Below, piece after piece: positions 35,207 through 43,634 of a stretch of DNA of 64,000 nt. Position 1 is the stretch's first letter. The number at the start of each line of letters is the position of its first letter. The stretch spans positions 1-64,000 of the forward strand of contig JAFSJX010000003.1 of the NCBI GenBank assembly GCA_017449285.1, written 5' to 3'. The stretch is from Treponema sp. (lineage in GTDB: Bacteria; Spirochaetota; Spirochaetia; Treponematales; Treponemataceae). The translations under genes were made by a program, and so were the position numbers. The notes beneath the pieces were generated by a model that worked only from the letters and a program-made list of their open reading frames with translations, searched no databases and was not told the origin of the DNA.

Positions 35207-35746
35207 TCAATTTTTCTGAATGGAAGTCTCTTTTTCCATCACTTCAAATGCAAGGTCTATGGTCATCGGGGAATTCTCGAAGTCAACGCGAATTTTTGCC
35301 CGCTTCTTGCGTCGGTCAACCTTGATGATGTTTCCTTCCAAGCCTTTGAGCGGGCCTTCCAGCACCACGATTCGGTCATTTTCGTCAAAGATAACGAGAG
35401 ATGAACCTACTTTTGGTCCCATCGTCAGAAAATGCTGGAGAATCGAAACATCTGATGGAGAGAGCGGCGTGATGTTGGTATTGCTCTTCAGAAAATGATA
35501 GAAATCTGGCACGGACTTCAATTTGTCGATGACTCCAACCGCAAGTTTTCCGTTGCTCTCGAGAAACAAATATGAGGAAAAAAGCGGACGAGTTTCTTTC
35601 AGATACTTTCCCTGCCGACGGATAGTCAGTTCGCGGGTCAGATGAATCAGTCTGTGGGTCAGCCCCAAATCAGGAAACAGGCGGTTCACGTGGGAAACAA
35701 ACGCAGATTCCTTTCCGGTGGCGACTTGCAGCGCATAATACAGCAT
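35207..35746 (-). CDS. NusG-family specialised antiterminator (RfaH/LoaP/UpxY-like)
   Basis: 179 residues. N-terminal NGN domain: YYALQVATGKESAFVSHVN, and LKETRPLFSSYLFLES with the usual LFPGYLFV-like stretch. C-terminal KOW motif: IVVLEGPLKGLEGNIIKVDR (about residues 126-145). Specialised NusG paralogues bind RNA polymerase and let it read through long polysaccharide operons. Being the first gene of the manC/wzi/wzx/GT operon is the classic place. The promoter at 35752-35780 gives a near-leaderless mRNA. Its divergent neighbour is the WecA-like transferase. Confidence 0.88.
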   Translation of the reverse strand: MLYYALQVATGKESAFVSHVNRLFPDLGLTHRLIHLTRELTIRRQGKYLKETRPLFSSYLFLESNGKLAVGVIDKLKSVPDFYHFLKSNTNITPLSPSDVSILQHFLTMGPKVGSSLVIFDENDRIVVLEGPLKGLEGNIIKVDRRKKRAKIRVDFENSPMTIDLAFEVMEKETSIQKN

Positions 35747-35751
35747 ACTGT

Positions 35752-35780
35752 ACTATAGCCTTGTTTTTGCAAAATTTCAA
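35752..35780 (-). promoter_or_regulatory. Promoter of the NusG-like gene (near-leaderless)
   Basis: Minus strand: -35 TTGAAA (35775-35780), 17 bases, -10 TATAGT (35752-35757), five bases before the ATG. The G10 tract begins 11 bases beyond the -35. Confidence 0.6.
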
Positions 35781-35791
35781 TAAAATTTTGA

Positions 35792-35801
35792 GGGGGGGGG
35801 G
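35792..35801 (+). repeat. Poly-G tract (G10) between divergent promoters
   Basis: Ten consecutive G (ten C on the minus strand). It lies 11 bases from the -35 of the NusG-like gene and 12 bases from the -35 of the WecA-like gene. Homopolymeric G tracts upstream of promoters are known phase-variation devices in treponemes. Confidence 0.85.
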
Positions 35802-35813
35802 TGTTTTTTTCTA

Positions 35814-35842
35814 TTGAAATCTTATATCCGTTGCGTTATACT
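35814..35842 (+). promoter_or_regulatory. Promoter of the WecA-like gene (near-leaderless)
   Basis: TTGAAA (35814-35819), 17 bases, TATACT (35837-35842), eight bases before the ATG at 35851. It is a near mirror image of the NusG-like promoter, with the same -35 sequence and spacing. Confidence 0.6.
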
Positions 35843-35850
35843 TAGAATGT

Positions 35851-36906
35851 ATGATTATCGCAGTTGGATGTGCATTTGCAATTTCCTTAATTGTGACTCC
35901 TATTGTTATTGCATTATGCAAAAAATATAATTGGTACGATGAAGTAGACCCACGTAAGATTCATAAGGGAGCGATTCCGCGACTGGGGGGCTTGGGTGTT
36001 TTTGTCGCATTTATCGTGGCAGTGCTGTTGTATGGCTATTTTCTCACGGACTCGGATATTCGTTTTGCCATGCCGATTTTTATGGGCGGACTGATTATTT
36101 TCCTTGCGGGCGTTATAGATGATTTTCTGAACCTTCGGGCAAGACTTAAATTTGTCATTCAGATTATCGCCTCGCTTATTGTTGCCATAAGTCCGCTGTA
36201 CGTCAAGCAGTTCTTCGGGATTGATTTTCCGCCGCTTTTGGGGCGCGTGCTGACGTTCTGCTGGATAATCGGGCTTGTCAATGCGTACAATCTGATTGAC
36301 GGTCTGGACTGGTTGTGTGGCGGACTTTCGTTTTTGACCATGCTTACCATAGGATTTCTGCTTACGTTCTACGAGGTTGACGCGGGGAAACTTTGCTTTA
36401 TCTTGTGCGGCGCGCTTGCGGGATTCCTTGTCTTTAACAAGCCGCCGGCAAAAATCTTCCTGGGTGACGGTGGAAGTCAGACATTGGGATATTTTATTGC
36501 CGTTGCACCGCTTTTCAGCACGGACGGTGACTTTGAGGAGCATAAGATGCTCGTCATGTTCTTGCTCGTTTCCATTCCAGTAACGGACGTAATTGCGGCT
36601 GTCTGGCGCAGAAAGCGTGACCATCGTTCCTTTTTTAGTGCCGACCGTGCGCACATTCATCACAAACTGGTGAACATCGGCTTTTCAAAGACAACGACCG
36701 TATTCTTCCTGCTGTTCTTGCAGGTGATGATTTGTCTTTCCGCACTTGGCTCAGTGTATATGAAGAACCGCCATGCAATGGTTGTCCTTTTGGAGATAAG
36801 CCTTCTCTTTGTGTATCTCTTTTTTATCACAATTCATTACATCAATCGTGCGGTTAATTTGAAATTTCACGGTCATCTGGATGCCGCGCCACAGGAAGAG
36901 CATTAG
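35851..36906 (+). CDS. Undecaprenyl-phosphate sugar-1-phosphate transferase, WecA/TagO-like
   Basis: 351 residues, 10-11 helices, MraY/WecA family. Seen: DPRKIHKGAIPRLGGLGVF, the metal motif AGVIDDFLNLRARLKF, VNAYNLIDGLDWLCGG, KIFLGDGGSQTLGY and the C-terminal HIHHKLVNIGFS. These enzymes load HexNAc-1-phosphate onto undecaprenyl phosphate and so initiate surface polysaccharide synthesis. Its control by a promoter next to a G10 tract would affect the whole glycan. It overlaps the convergent 36903-37664 gene by four bases. Confidence 0.92.
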   Translation: MIIAVGCAFAISLIVTPIVIALCKKYNWYDEVDPRKIHKGAIPRLGGLGVFVAFIVAVLLYGYFLTDSDIRFAMPIFMGGLIIFLAGVIDDFLNLRARLKFVIQIIASLIVAISPLYVKQFFGIDFPPLLGRVLTFCWIIGLVNAYNLIDGLDWLCGGLSFLTMLTIGFLLTFYEVDAGKLCFILCGALAGFLVFNKPPAKIFLGDGGSQTLGYFIAVAPLFSTDGDFEEHKMLVMFLLVSIPVTDVIAAVWRRKRDHRSFFSADRAHIHHKLVNIGFSKTTTVFFLLFLQVMICLSALGSVYMKNRHAMVVLLEISLLFVYLFFITIHYINRAVNLKFHGHLDAAPQEEH

Positions 36907-37664
36907 TCCGCGGTTTGTGGCGTTTTGTGAGCCATCTGTACTTTTTTGATGTAGAAACTCGCAAAATCTTTTATACGGTTGTCAAAGGCTTTTTCCAATG
37001 ATTTACGGAAGAACGGCGGCTTGGGGGCTTTTACTCCGCCCGCGCCGTACACAATCCAGTAACCGTCATACTGCACAAGCGAAACTCCCGCTTTGAGCGC
37101 GCCTTTTTCCACGGCCTTTACGATGGCGACTTTGAGTTTTTCGTTGTTTGCGTGCAGGAACATAAAAGAATCCGCCGTTTTTTTTATCGTGAGCGTTGCT
37201 GTGTAGGGGGCAAACGGCTCCATGCAGAATCGGGCAAGGCTGGTGGTCAGCGTGCCTTCGGTTTCTGCTGAAATTTGTTCTGCGATTGTAAAGAGCGGCT
37301 CAGTTTTTTTGAACGCTTCTGAATAATAGGGAATCTCTTTAAACGTGTTCATATCACAGAACAAAGATTCTGCAAGGTCGGTCAGTTTTGTGTCATGCTC
37401 AATCGGAATTGCCCACAGCACTTCGGCAAGATAATTGGGATTTGTCGCGCGAATTTCATTGATGACGGCATCAATTTCGGGGGTAATCCCTTCCTCAACG
37501 CAGACTTTTTCCGCCGTGTTGATAAAGCGAATCACGATTTCGCCGCTCATAAGTCGTTTGCGCTCTGCTTCGCTGAATTGCTTGTTGAACAATTCGGCGG
37601 AACAAAGTGCGGCGGCAAAAAGAAAAATGCAGACAAAACAGATTCTACGCATAGACTGACGCAA
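36903..37664 (-). CDS. Secreted protein of unknown function (DUF6675-like)
   Basis: 253 residues with a signal peptide (ICFVCIFLFAAALCSAELF), so probably periplasmic. No catalytic motif recognised. The mature part has EIVIRFINTAEKVC near 45 and a C-terminal region FASFYIKKVQMAHK. I recall similar treponemal proteins filed as DUF6675, but that is uncertain. It lies 36 bases after rfbB at the end of the rhamnose operon and converges on the WecA-like gene. Confidence 0.7.
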   Translation of the reverse strand: MRQSMRRICFVCIFLFAAALCSAELFNKQFSEAERKRLMSGEIVIRFINTAEKVCVEEGITPEIDAVINEIRATNPNYLAEVLWAIPIEHDTKLTDLAESLFCDMNTFKEIPYYSEAFKKTEPLFTIAEQISAETEGTLTTSLARFCMEPFAPYTATLTIKKTADSFMFLHANNEKLKVAIVKAVEKGALKAGVSLVQYDGYWIVYGAGGVKAPKPPFFRKSLEKAFDNRIKDFASFYIKKVQMAHKTPQTAD

Positions 37665-37699
37665 AGATTTGCGGATTCGACAGGTTTAACTGCCGAATG

Positions 37700-38839
37700 C
37701 TATTTGCGTTCCCCGTAGTTTTTGTCCACCCATTTCAGGTATTCGCCGCTCAGAATGCGGTTAATCCAGTCGGGGTGAGTCAGATTCCAGCGCACGGTCA
37801 GCTCCAAGCCCTGCTCAAAGGTCATCTTGCGTTCCCAGCCAAGCTCACGCTTGATTTTTGCGCAATCAATCGCATACCGCTGGTCGTGACCTGGGCGGTC
37901 TTTGACGTGGGTAATTGTCTTCCGTATGTCGTCCTCAGGCTTCTTCAGTTCACGTGCGGTCAGCTCAATCAGTTTGTCGAGCAACTTGATGTTCTGCCAT
38001 TCGTTCTCTCCGCCGATGTTGTATTTTTCGCCGGATTTGCCGTTTTTCAGAATCAGCCAGACCGCGCGGTTGTGGTCTTCCACATAAATCCAGTCGCGGA
38101 TATTCGTTCCTTCTCCGTAGACGGGCAGATTTTTTCCCTGCTGCATATTCAGAATCATCAATGGAATCAGTTTTTCGGGGAACTGGTAGGGACCATAGTT
38201 GTTCGTGCAGTTTGAAAGCGTAATGGGTAAGCCGTAGGTATGGTGATATGCCATGACGATGTGGTCGCTGGATGCCTTGCTTGAAGAGTAGGGGGAGCGG
38301 GGGTCGTATGGAGTGGTCTCAGTAAAGTAGCCTGTGGGACCGAGAGAACCGTACACTTCGTCAGTAGAAATGTGATGGAACAGCACGTCATCACGCGGAT
38401 TGTCAAGGCTGACTCCCCAGTAGAGCCGCGCCACATCGAGCAACGTGTATGTTCCCATGACGTTCGTTTTGATGAATGCTTCTGGTCCTAAGATTGAGCG
38501 GTCAACATGACTTTCCGCGGCAAAATGCACCACGGTGTCAATATCGTATTGCTTGAAAATCCGTTCCATTTCCGCACGGTCGCAGATGTCCGCCTTCTCA
38601 AAGAAATAGCGACGCTTTGCTTCGTCTTTGCAGCCTGTGCCGAATTCGGCATCCACATCGTCCAAAGATTCGCCGTTTCCCGCATAGGTTAATGCGTCTA
38701 CGTTCACGATTCTTCCAGAAAATGCCGCGTCCTCAAACGCCGCTTCGCCGCTTGTAGATGCGCCAAACATATAGTGAATAAAATTTGAGCCGATAAAGCC
38801 CGCACCACCCGTAACCAGAATGTTTTTCAGTTTCCTCAT
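37700..38839 (-). CDS. rfbB: dTDP-glucose 4,6-dehydratase
   Basis: 379 residues. Extended SDR: ILVTGGAGFIGSNFIHYM, HFAAESHVDRSI, the catalytic Thr/Asp/Glu region HISTDEVYGSLG, and the Tyr-Lys pair in YSSSKASSDH. It makes dTDP-4-keto-6-deoxyglucose, which feeds RfbC/RfbD and probably the WecE-type aminotransferase at 14787. Its ATG overlaps the rfbD stop by one base. Confidence 0.96.
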   Translation of the reverse strand: MRKLKNILVTGGAGFIGSNFIHYMFGASTSGEAAFEDAAFSGRIVNVDALTYAGNGESLDDVDAEFGTGCKDEAKRRYFFEKADICDRAEMERIFKQYDIDTVVHFAAESHVDRSILGPEAFIKTNVMGTYTLLDVARLYWGVSLDNPRDDVLFHHISTDEVYGSLGPTGYFTETTPYDPRSPYSSSKASSDHIVMAYHHTYGLPITLSNCTNNYGPYQFPEKLIPLMILNMQQGKNLPVYGEGTNIRDWIYVEDHNRAVWLILKNGKSGEKYNIGGENEWQNIKLLDKLIELTARELKKPEDDIRKTITHVKDRPGHDQRYAIDCAKIKRELGWERKMTFEQGLELTVRWNLTHPDWINRILSGEYLKWVDKNYGERK

Positions 38840-39750
38840 TACTGTACCTCAAATTCTTTGTCTTTCATAAACCGCTCCAATGACTTCTGCCAGTGGGGAA
38901 GTTTTATGTGCAGGGCTCCCTGAATCTTTGTCTTGTCAAGCACGCTGTAGGCAGGACGTTTTGCCCGCGTGGGGTATTCTTCGGTCGTGCACGGAAGAAT
39001 GCGGCATTCGTGGTCGGCGGGAATATGCTTGTGCTTTTTTGCGAGACTGTTGATTTCGCAGGCAAATTCGTGCCAGTTCGTCTCGCCCTCATCGGTTACG
39101 TGGTAAATGCCGAACGGAATGAAATTCTTTTCGTCTGATTTGACCAGTTCAAGAATGACCGAGGCGAGCGTTGCGGCATTGGTGGGCGTTCCCCGCTGGT
39201 CGGAGACGACTTTGATTTCGTCCTTGCTGCCAGTCAGTTTGGTCATCGTGTAGACAAAATTGTGTCCGTGAAGTCCGTAGAGCCACGCGGTGCGCAGAAT
39301 GTAGTATTTTGCCATTCCCTTGATGATTGCGTCCTCGCCGTCGCTTTTGGTCTTGCCGTATACGCCGAGCGGGGCTTTTGTGTCTGCCTCAGTGTAGGGG
39401 CGAGTACCTGTGCCGTCAAACACGTAGTCCGTGCTGATGTGGATGAGTTTTGCGCCGCTGTTCCGTGCTACGCGGGCGATATTTGCAACGCCCTTTGCGT
39501 TTACGGCTGCGGCAAGTTCTGCGTCATCTTCGGCTTTGTCTACGGCAGTGTAGGCGGCACAGTTGATGATGCAGTCCAGTTTGTGGTCAGTGTGAATCTG
39601 GGAAGTCGCCTGAACCGCAAAATGCTCCAGAGCCTCGATGTTCGTGATGTCTACGTCTGCGTCCGAAGTGACGAACGAAAACTTTGCTTCGGTCAGTTGC
39701 CGTGCGACTTCCGTTCCCAGCATTCCTTTTGAACCAATAAGCCAAATCAT
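38839..39750 (-). CDS. rfbD: dTDP-4-dehydrorhamnose reductase
   Basis: 303 residues from the ATG at 39750, which overlaps the rfbC stop (ATGA). A frame 11 codons longer exists but the family begins MIWLIGSKGMLGTEV. SDR motifs: NCAAYTAVDKAEDD, ISTDYVFDGTG, and YGKTKSDGE with the catalytic Tyr and Lys. Last step of dTDP-L-rhamnose synthesis. Confidence 0.95.
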   Translation of the reverse strand: MIWLIGSKGMLGTEVARQLTEAKFSFVTSDADVDITNIEALEHFAVQATSQIHTDHKLDCIINCAAYTAVDKAEDDAELAAAVNAKGVANIARVARNSGAKLIHISTDYVFDGTGTRPYTEADTKAPLGVYGKTKSDGEDAIIKGMAKYYILRTAWLYGLHGHNFVYTMTKLTGSKDEIKVVSDQRGTPTNAATLASVILELVKSDEKNFIPFGIYHVTDEGETNWHEFACEINSLAKKHKHIPADHECRILPCTTEEYPTRAKRPAYSVLDKTKIQGALHIKLPHWQKSLERFMKDKEFEVQ

Positions 39751-40367
39751 TTTTTGCCTTCCTCCCAGTCGCCGCCAATCCATACGCCTTTCGTGTTAAA
39801 ATAGTTTCTGTTTGCGTCAAATGCAGGGTGGTGGCTGTCTTTTTCGCTCAAAAGCGGAGACACGTCTTTTACCCCTGCGGCGGCGGCAATGCCGTTCCAG
39901 TCGATGCCGATTTTTGGGTCGTTCCACATAAGTCCCGCATCATCTTCCGGATGATAAAAATCCGTGCATTTGTAAGTGAACACGGCAAAGTCCGACAGCA
40001 CGTAGAATCCGTGGGCAAATCCTTCGGGAATATAGAACATATTCTGCTTTTCGCTGTCAAGAATGATGCCGTGATATTTTCCGAATGTGGGAGAATCGTT
40101 CCGCAAGTCTACCGCAACGTCGTATACTTTCCCCTGCAAGGCGCGAACTAATTTTCCCTGCGGGTGCTTGGTCTGCCAGTGAAGTCCGCGCAATACGCCG
40201 CCTTTTGACGCGCTCTGATTGTCCTGCACGAACCTCATGGTCAATCCCGCCTGAAAAAAATCTTTTTCGCTGTAGGCTTCCATAAAATAGCCGCGCGCGT
40301 CGCCAAATACTTTGGGCTGGATTTCCCACAAGCCCTCAATGCCACATGTTTTGAATTCAAATGCCAT
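39747..40367 (-). CDS. rfbC: dTDP-4-dehydrorhamnose 3,5-epimerase
   Basis: 206 residues, slightly longer than typical RmlC, with a C-terminal extension rich in Asp/Asn. Catalytic His in GVLRGLHWQTKHPQG; Tyr in FTYKCTDFYHPED; then LMWNDPKIGIDW. IPEGFAHGFYVLS is the cupin core. It is the second gene of the rfbACDB order and shares one base with the rfbA stop. Confidence 0.95.
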   Translation of the reverse strand: MAFEFKTCGIEGLWEIQPKVFGDARGYFMEAYSEKDFFQAGLTMRFVQDNQSASKGGVLRGLHWQTKHPQGKLVRALQGKVYDVAVDLRNDSPTFGKYHGIILDSEKQNMFYIPEGFAHGFYVLSDFAVFTYKCTDFYHPEDDAGLMWNDPKIGIDWNGIAAAAGVKDVSPLLSEKDSHHPAFDANRNYFNTKGVWIGGDWEEGKK

Positions 40368-41242
40368 TAGAAATGCTCCGCAATAAACTGTAAGTAGGTG
40401 CCGTAATCGGTCTTGTACTGCTTTGCCAAATCCTGTAACTGCGCTTTTGTAATCCAGCCGTTACGGAACGCAATTTCCTCAATACAACTGACGTAGAATC
40501 CCTGCCGCTTTTGAATCGTCTTGACAAAATCGCCCGCTTCCTGTAAGCCGTCATACGTTCCTGTGTCAAGCCAAGCCATGCCACGACCGAGCAGTTCCAC
40601 GGTGAGCGCGTCTTTTTCTAGATACGCATTGTTTACCGCCGTAATCTCAATTTCGCCACGGGCAGAGGGCTTTACTTTTTGGGCAATCTGCACCACAGAA
40701 TTGTCATAAAAATACAGTCCTGGAACGGCGTAGTTTGACTTTGGCTTGGCGGGCTTTTCCTCAATGCCAAGCACCTTTCCGTTTGCGTTGAATTCAACCA
40801 CACCATAAGAGGTGGGGTCTTTTACGTAGTAGCCGAAAATCACCGCGCCGCCGTTTTTGTTCACTTTTGTCGCCGCATTTTTCAGGCTTGAGCCAAAATT
40901 CTGACCGTAAAAGATGTTGTCGCCAAGAACAAGCGCAACTGTGTCGTTTCCGATAAATTCTTTTCCCACGATGAATGCGTCTGCAAGTCCGCGCGGTTTG
41001 TCCTGTACGGCATAGTCAAACTTCATTCCAAGCCATGCGCCGTCACCGAACAGTTCCTTGAACACGGAAATGTCACGGGGAGTGGAGATAATCAGCACCT
41101 CGCGAATTCCCGAAAGCATAAGGACGCTCAAGGGGTAGTAAATCATCGGCTTGTCATAAATCGGCAGAATCTGCTTTGAGACTGCACGGGTGAGGGGGTA
41201 GAGTCTTGTACCGCTACCTCCAGCAAGAATTATTCCTTTCAT
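40367..41242 (-). CDS. rfbA: Glucose-1-phosphate thymidylyltransferase
   Basis: 291 residues, the family's normal length. [19 protein letters not shown] at the N-terminus, then [15 protein letters not shown], the catalytic-metal Asp in [11 protein letters not shown], and ATSYGVVEF-like [10 protein letters not shown]. First gene of the dTDP-rhamnose operon rfbA-rfbC-rfbD-rfbB. The promoter at 41251-41279 leaves only eight bases between -10 and ATG, with no ribosome site, so the mRNA is probably leaderless. Confidence 0.96.
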   Translation of the reverse strand: MKGIILAGGSGTRLYPLTRAVSKQILPIYDKPMIYYPLSVLMLSGIREVLIISTPRDISVFKELFGDGAWLGMKFDYAVQDKPRGLADAFIVGKEFIGNDTVALVLGDNIFYGQNFGSSLKNAATKVNKNGGAVIFGYYVKDPTSYGVVEFNANGKVLGIEEKPAKPKSNYAVPGLYFYDNSVVQIAQKVKPSARGEIEITAVNNAYLEKDALTVELLGRGMAWLDTGTYDGLQEAGDFVKTIQKRQGFYVSCIEEIAFRNGWITKAQLQDLAKQYKTDYGTYLQFIAEHF

Positions 41243-41250
41243 AGAAAAAT

Positions 41251-41279
41251 ATTATACTACAAAGTGTCGCAGAAAACAA
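41251..41279 (-). promoter_or_regulatory. Promoter of rfbA (leaderless)
   Basis: Minus strand: -35 TTGTTT (41274-41279), 17 bases, perfect -10 TATAAT (41251-41256). The ATG (41242) lies where transcription should begin. Confidence 0.6.
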
Positions 41280-41301
41280 GGATTACACGTGGATTTTTTT
41301 C

Positions 41302-41330
41302 TTGACCGAATGAATTTCCTGTAATAACAT
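41302..41330 (+). promoter_or_regulatory. Promoter of the RND efflux operon
   Basis: TTGACC (41302-41307), 17 bases, TAACAT (41325-41330), about 40 bases before a strong AAGGAGG ribosome site and the GTG at 41379. Unlike most promoters here it has a normal leader. Confidence 0.45.
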
Positions 41331-41378
41331 AATATTATCTAAAGTTGTTTACTGTTATGTCAGATTAAGGAGGTTTAT

Positions 41379-42691
41379 GTGAATCTTGTACATCGGATTT
41401 TAGCTTATGTGCTTATATTATCAGCGGTTTCATTGTCATTTAGTGCCCCCCCCCGACCAAGACCTTAACGATTGAAGATGCTGTTAAGTTTGCGTTGGAA
41501 AATGACGCAGATATTCAGCAAGGCAAAATCACCCTTGACCAAACGAAACGCGAAAGCAGCCATTCCGTCAATTCTTTCTTACCGAGCATTGCCGCTGAAG
41601 GAATTATCGCAAAAGCGGGCGACTTAAACGACAAGGACTCACAGGAAAATGTGTATCAGTCCAAAATCGGCGCTTTCGCATCGCTTACGATTGACCTTGG
41701 TGTTCCTGCAAAAATAAAAGCCTTAAAAAAACAGTATCAGGCACAGCAAATTACCTATGATTACTTAATGCGTCAGGTAACATCAGCCGTCAAAAAAGGT
41801 TTTTATGCCGTCATCTGCAAAAAAATGATTTATGATGCATACCGCGACTACCAGTCTTCTTCAGAAAAGACATTGAATGATTCAAAGGTTAAGCATAATA
41901 ACGGTATGATTCCTGAAACCGACCTTCTTATGGCTCAGTACGATGCAGAAGACGCAAAAATTCAGACTTCAAATGCCAGACTTGACTACACTTCTTCTCT
42001 CACAACATTCCTTTCCACAATCGGCATCACTGACAACGAAGTCTATGAGCTTCAGGGCAATATTGAAGATGCCGTTCCCACAGAAGAATTCGGTGAAGAA
42101 ACGGTCAGCAAAGTCTTTTCTGCATCAACAGAAATTGCCGTCCTTGAGAAGAAACTGGAAGCGGCCCGCGCAGCAAAATGGAAGGCAGTTGGTCAGGGGT
42201 GGCTTCCTTCTGTTACTCTTAGCGGAGGTATTTATCCGTTCGGCTACCGCAAATTTGACAACGATTTGCTCGACAGCCAGGCGAAGAATAAAATTCAGCC
42301 TTGGTCTGTTACTGCCATGGTTCGTATCCCTCTTGATGCATGGCTTCCGCTTTCTTCTACGCATGATGCCATTTCAACGGTTTCAGATTCAGTAAAGAGC
42401 CTTGAAATTCAGCTTGCCGACACCAAAAGGAAATTGCGGGCAGACACAAAAAATCTCATCGATAAAATCAACCTCACAAAAGAAGTGGTGGTGTCTCGCC
42501 GTAACACAATCGACATTGCAAAGCGACGCTACGAACTTACCGATGGGGCTTTCCAGCGCGGCAGTAAAACAGCCACGGATTTGCAGAACGCACGTGTTGA
42601 CTACGAAGCGGTGCGCGTCTATTACTATCAGGAGCAGTACAATCTTATTTCTGATGTGCTGACCTTAAAAGAAAAATATACAGAGAACTGA
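41379..42691 (+). CDS. TolC-like outer-membrane efflux protein, frame interrupted at a C9 tract (phase-OFF)
   Basis: After AAGGAGG, a GTG at 41379 opens a signal peptide (HRILAYVLILSAVSLSFSA) that runs into nine C (41446-41454) and stops at TAA after PPRPRP. The TolC-like body lies in another frame, starting KTLTIEDAVKFALENDADI and continuing about 410 residues to 42691. One more C (C10) would join the two as SLSFSAPPPTKTLTIEDA. The body has the OEP repeats: an N-terminal TLTIEDAVKFAL helix, LTIDLGVPAKIKALKKQY, and a second repeat with the late RGSKTATDLQNARVDYEAV. So it is an intact outer-membrane channel gene switched off by slippage, unless the tract was miscounted. Next gene: RND adaptor. 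Confidence 0.85.
41446..41454 (+). repeat. Poly-C tract (C9) inside the TolC-like gene
   Basis: Nine consecutive C in codons 23-25, just after the signal peptide. With C9 the frame ends at TAA a few codons later; C10 or C7 restores the full protein. Confidence 0.9.
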
Positions 42692-42710
42692 CATCTGAGG
42701 AGGAAAAAGG

Positions 42711-43634
42711 ATGCATAATAGTTTTAAAAAAATAAGAATTATCGTTATAGGAGCTGCAATCATTGCCGTTGCGGTGCTTATCCCGGTAAGACACGGCACT
42801 GTCGAAGAGCTGGATGTAGTTGACCCGGTAATTCCGGTCAGTGCGACTACAGTAAAGCGCAGCAACATGCAGGAATATCTCCTTATGAATGGCGGCGTCC
42901 GCTCAGAGAATGCCGTTTCTGTATATCCTAACATGGCCGGTAAAATTTCAAGTGTTCCTGTTGTTTTGGGAGGCACCGTCAAAAAAGGTCAGCTGATTGC
43001 AGAAATTGACCCGTCAACCCCAGGTACGGCTTACCGCGCAAACCCCGTCTACGCGCCGATTTCAGGCGTCATCACTTCGCTTCCGCTTCCGCTCGGTTCT
43101 TATGTTACGCAGTCTACTCCGCTCGGTAAAATCGGCGACATCAAGTCACTTCAGATTCTTTCTCATGTTCCTGAGCGACATGTCAACGTCTTAAAGCCGG
43201 GACTCAAAGCCCATGTTACTCTTGAAGCGTATCCAAACGAAAGTTTCGACGCTCATATTCAGCGTGTTTCTCCGATTGTCGATGAAGTCTCACGCAGTAA
43301 GGAAGTTTACTATGTATTCGACAGCCTCGACGAGCGCATCAATATCGGTATGTATGTAAAAATCCGCCTTGACACGGTTCTCCATGAAAACGTGCTCAAT
43401 GTACCGGTTGACTCAGTGCTTGTGACCGACCATGGCTCATTCCTGTACACGATTGCTGCCGATGACACGATTAAAGAAAAAGAAGTTCATACAGGTGTTA
43501 CTATTGATGGTATCGTAGAAATTCTTGACGGTATACAGGAAGGCGAAAAAATCGTCTCTTCTGGTATCCGTACCGTCGCCGATGGTGCAAAAATCCGTGT
43601 CGTATCATCTGATAATCCGGGAGAAACCCTATGA
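42711..43634 (+). CDS. RND efflux periplasmic adaptor (HlyD/MFP family)
   Basis: 307 residues. An N-terminal anchor helix IRIIVIGAAIIAVAVLIPV, then a barrel-sandwich half VYPNMAGKISSVPVVLGGTV and VYAPISGVITSLPLPLGSYV, a beta-barrel section with VKIRLDTVLHENVLNVPVDS, and a C-terminal KEVHTGVTIDGIVEILDGI. The adaptor links the inner-membrane RND pump to the outer-membrane channel. No long coiled-coil hairpin is visible between the lipoyl halves, so it is a short-hairpin type. It overlaps the pump gene by four bases. Confidence 0.9.
   Translation: MHNSFKKIRIIVIGAAIIAVAVLIPVRHGTVEELDVVDPVIPVSATTVKRSNMQEYLLMNGGVRSENAVSVYPNMAGKISSVPVVLGGTVKKGQLIAEIDPSTPGTAYRANPVYAPISGVITSLPLPLGSYVTQSTPLGKIGDIKSLQILSHVPERHVNVLKPGLKAHVTLEAYPNESFDAHIQRVSPIVDEVSRSKEVYYVFDSLDERINIGMYVKIRLDTVLHENVLNVPVDSVLVTDHGSFLYTIAADDTIKEKEVHTGVTIDGIVEILDGIQEGEKIVSSGIRTVADGAKIRVVSSDNPGETL

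Noticed and set aside
35914-36663. 249-codon ORF antisense to the WecA-like gene
   Set aside because: Charged, repetitive translation from the antisense of hydrophobic helices; a typical shadow.
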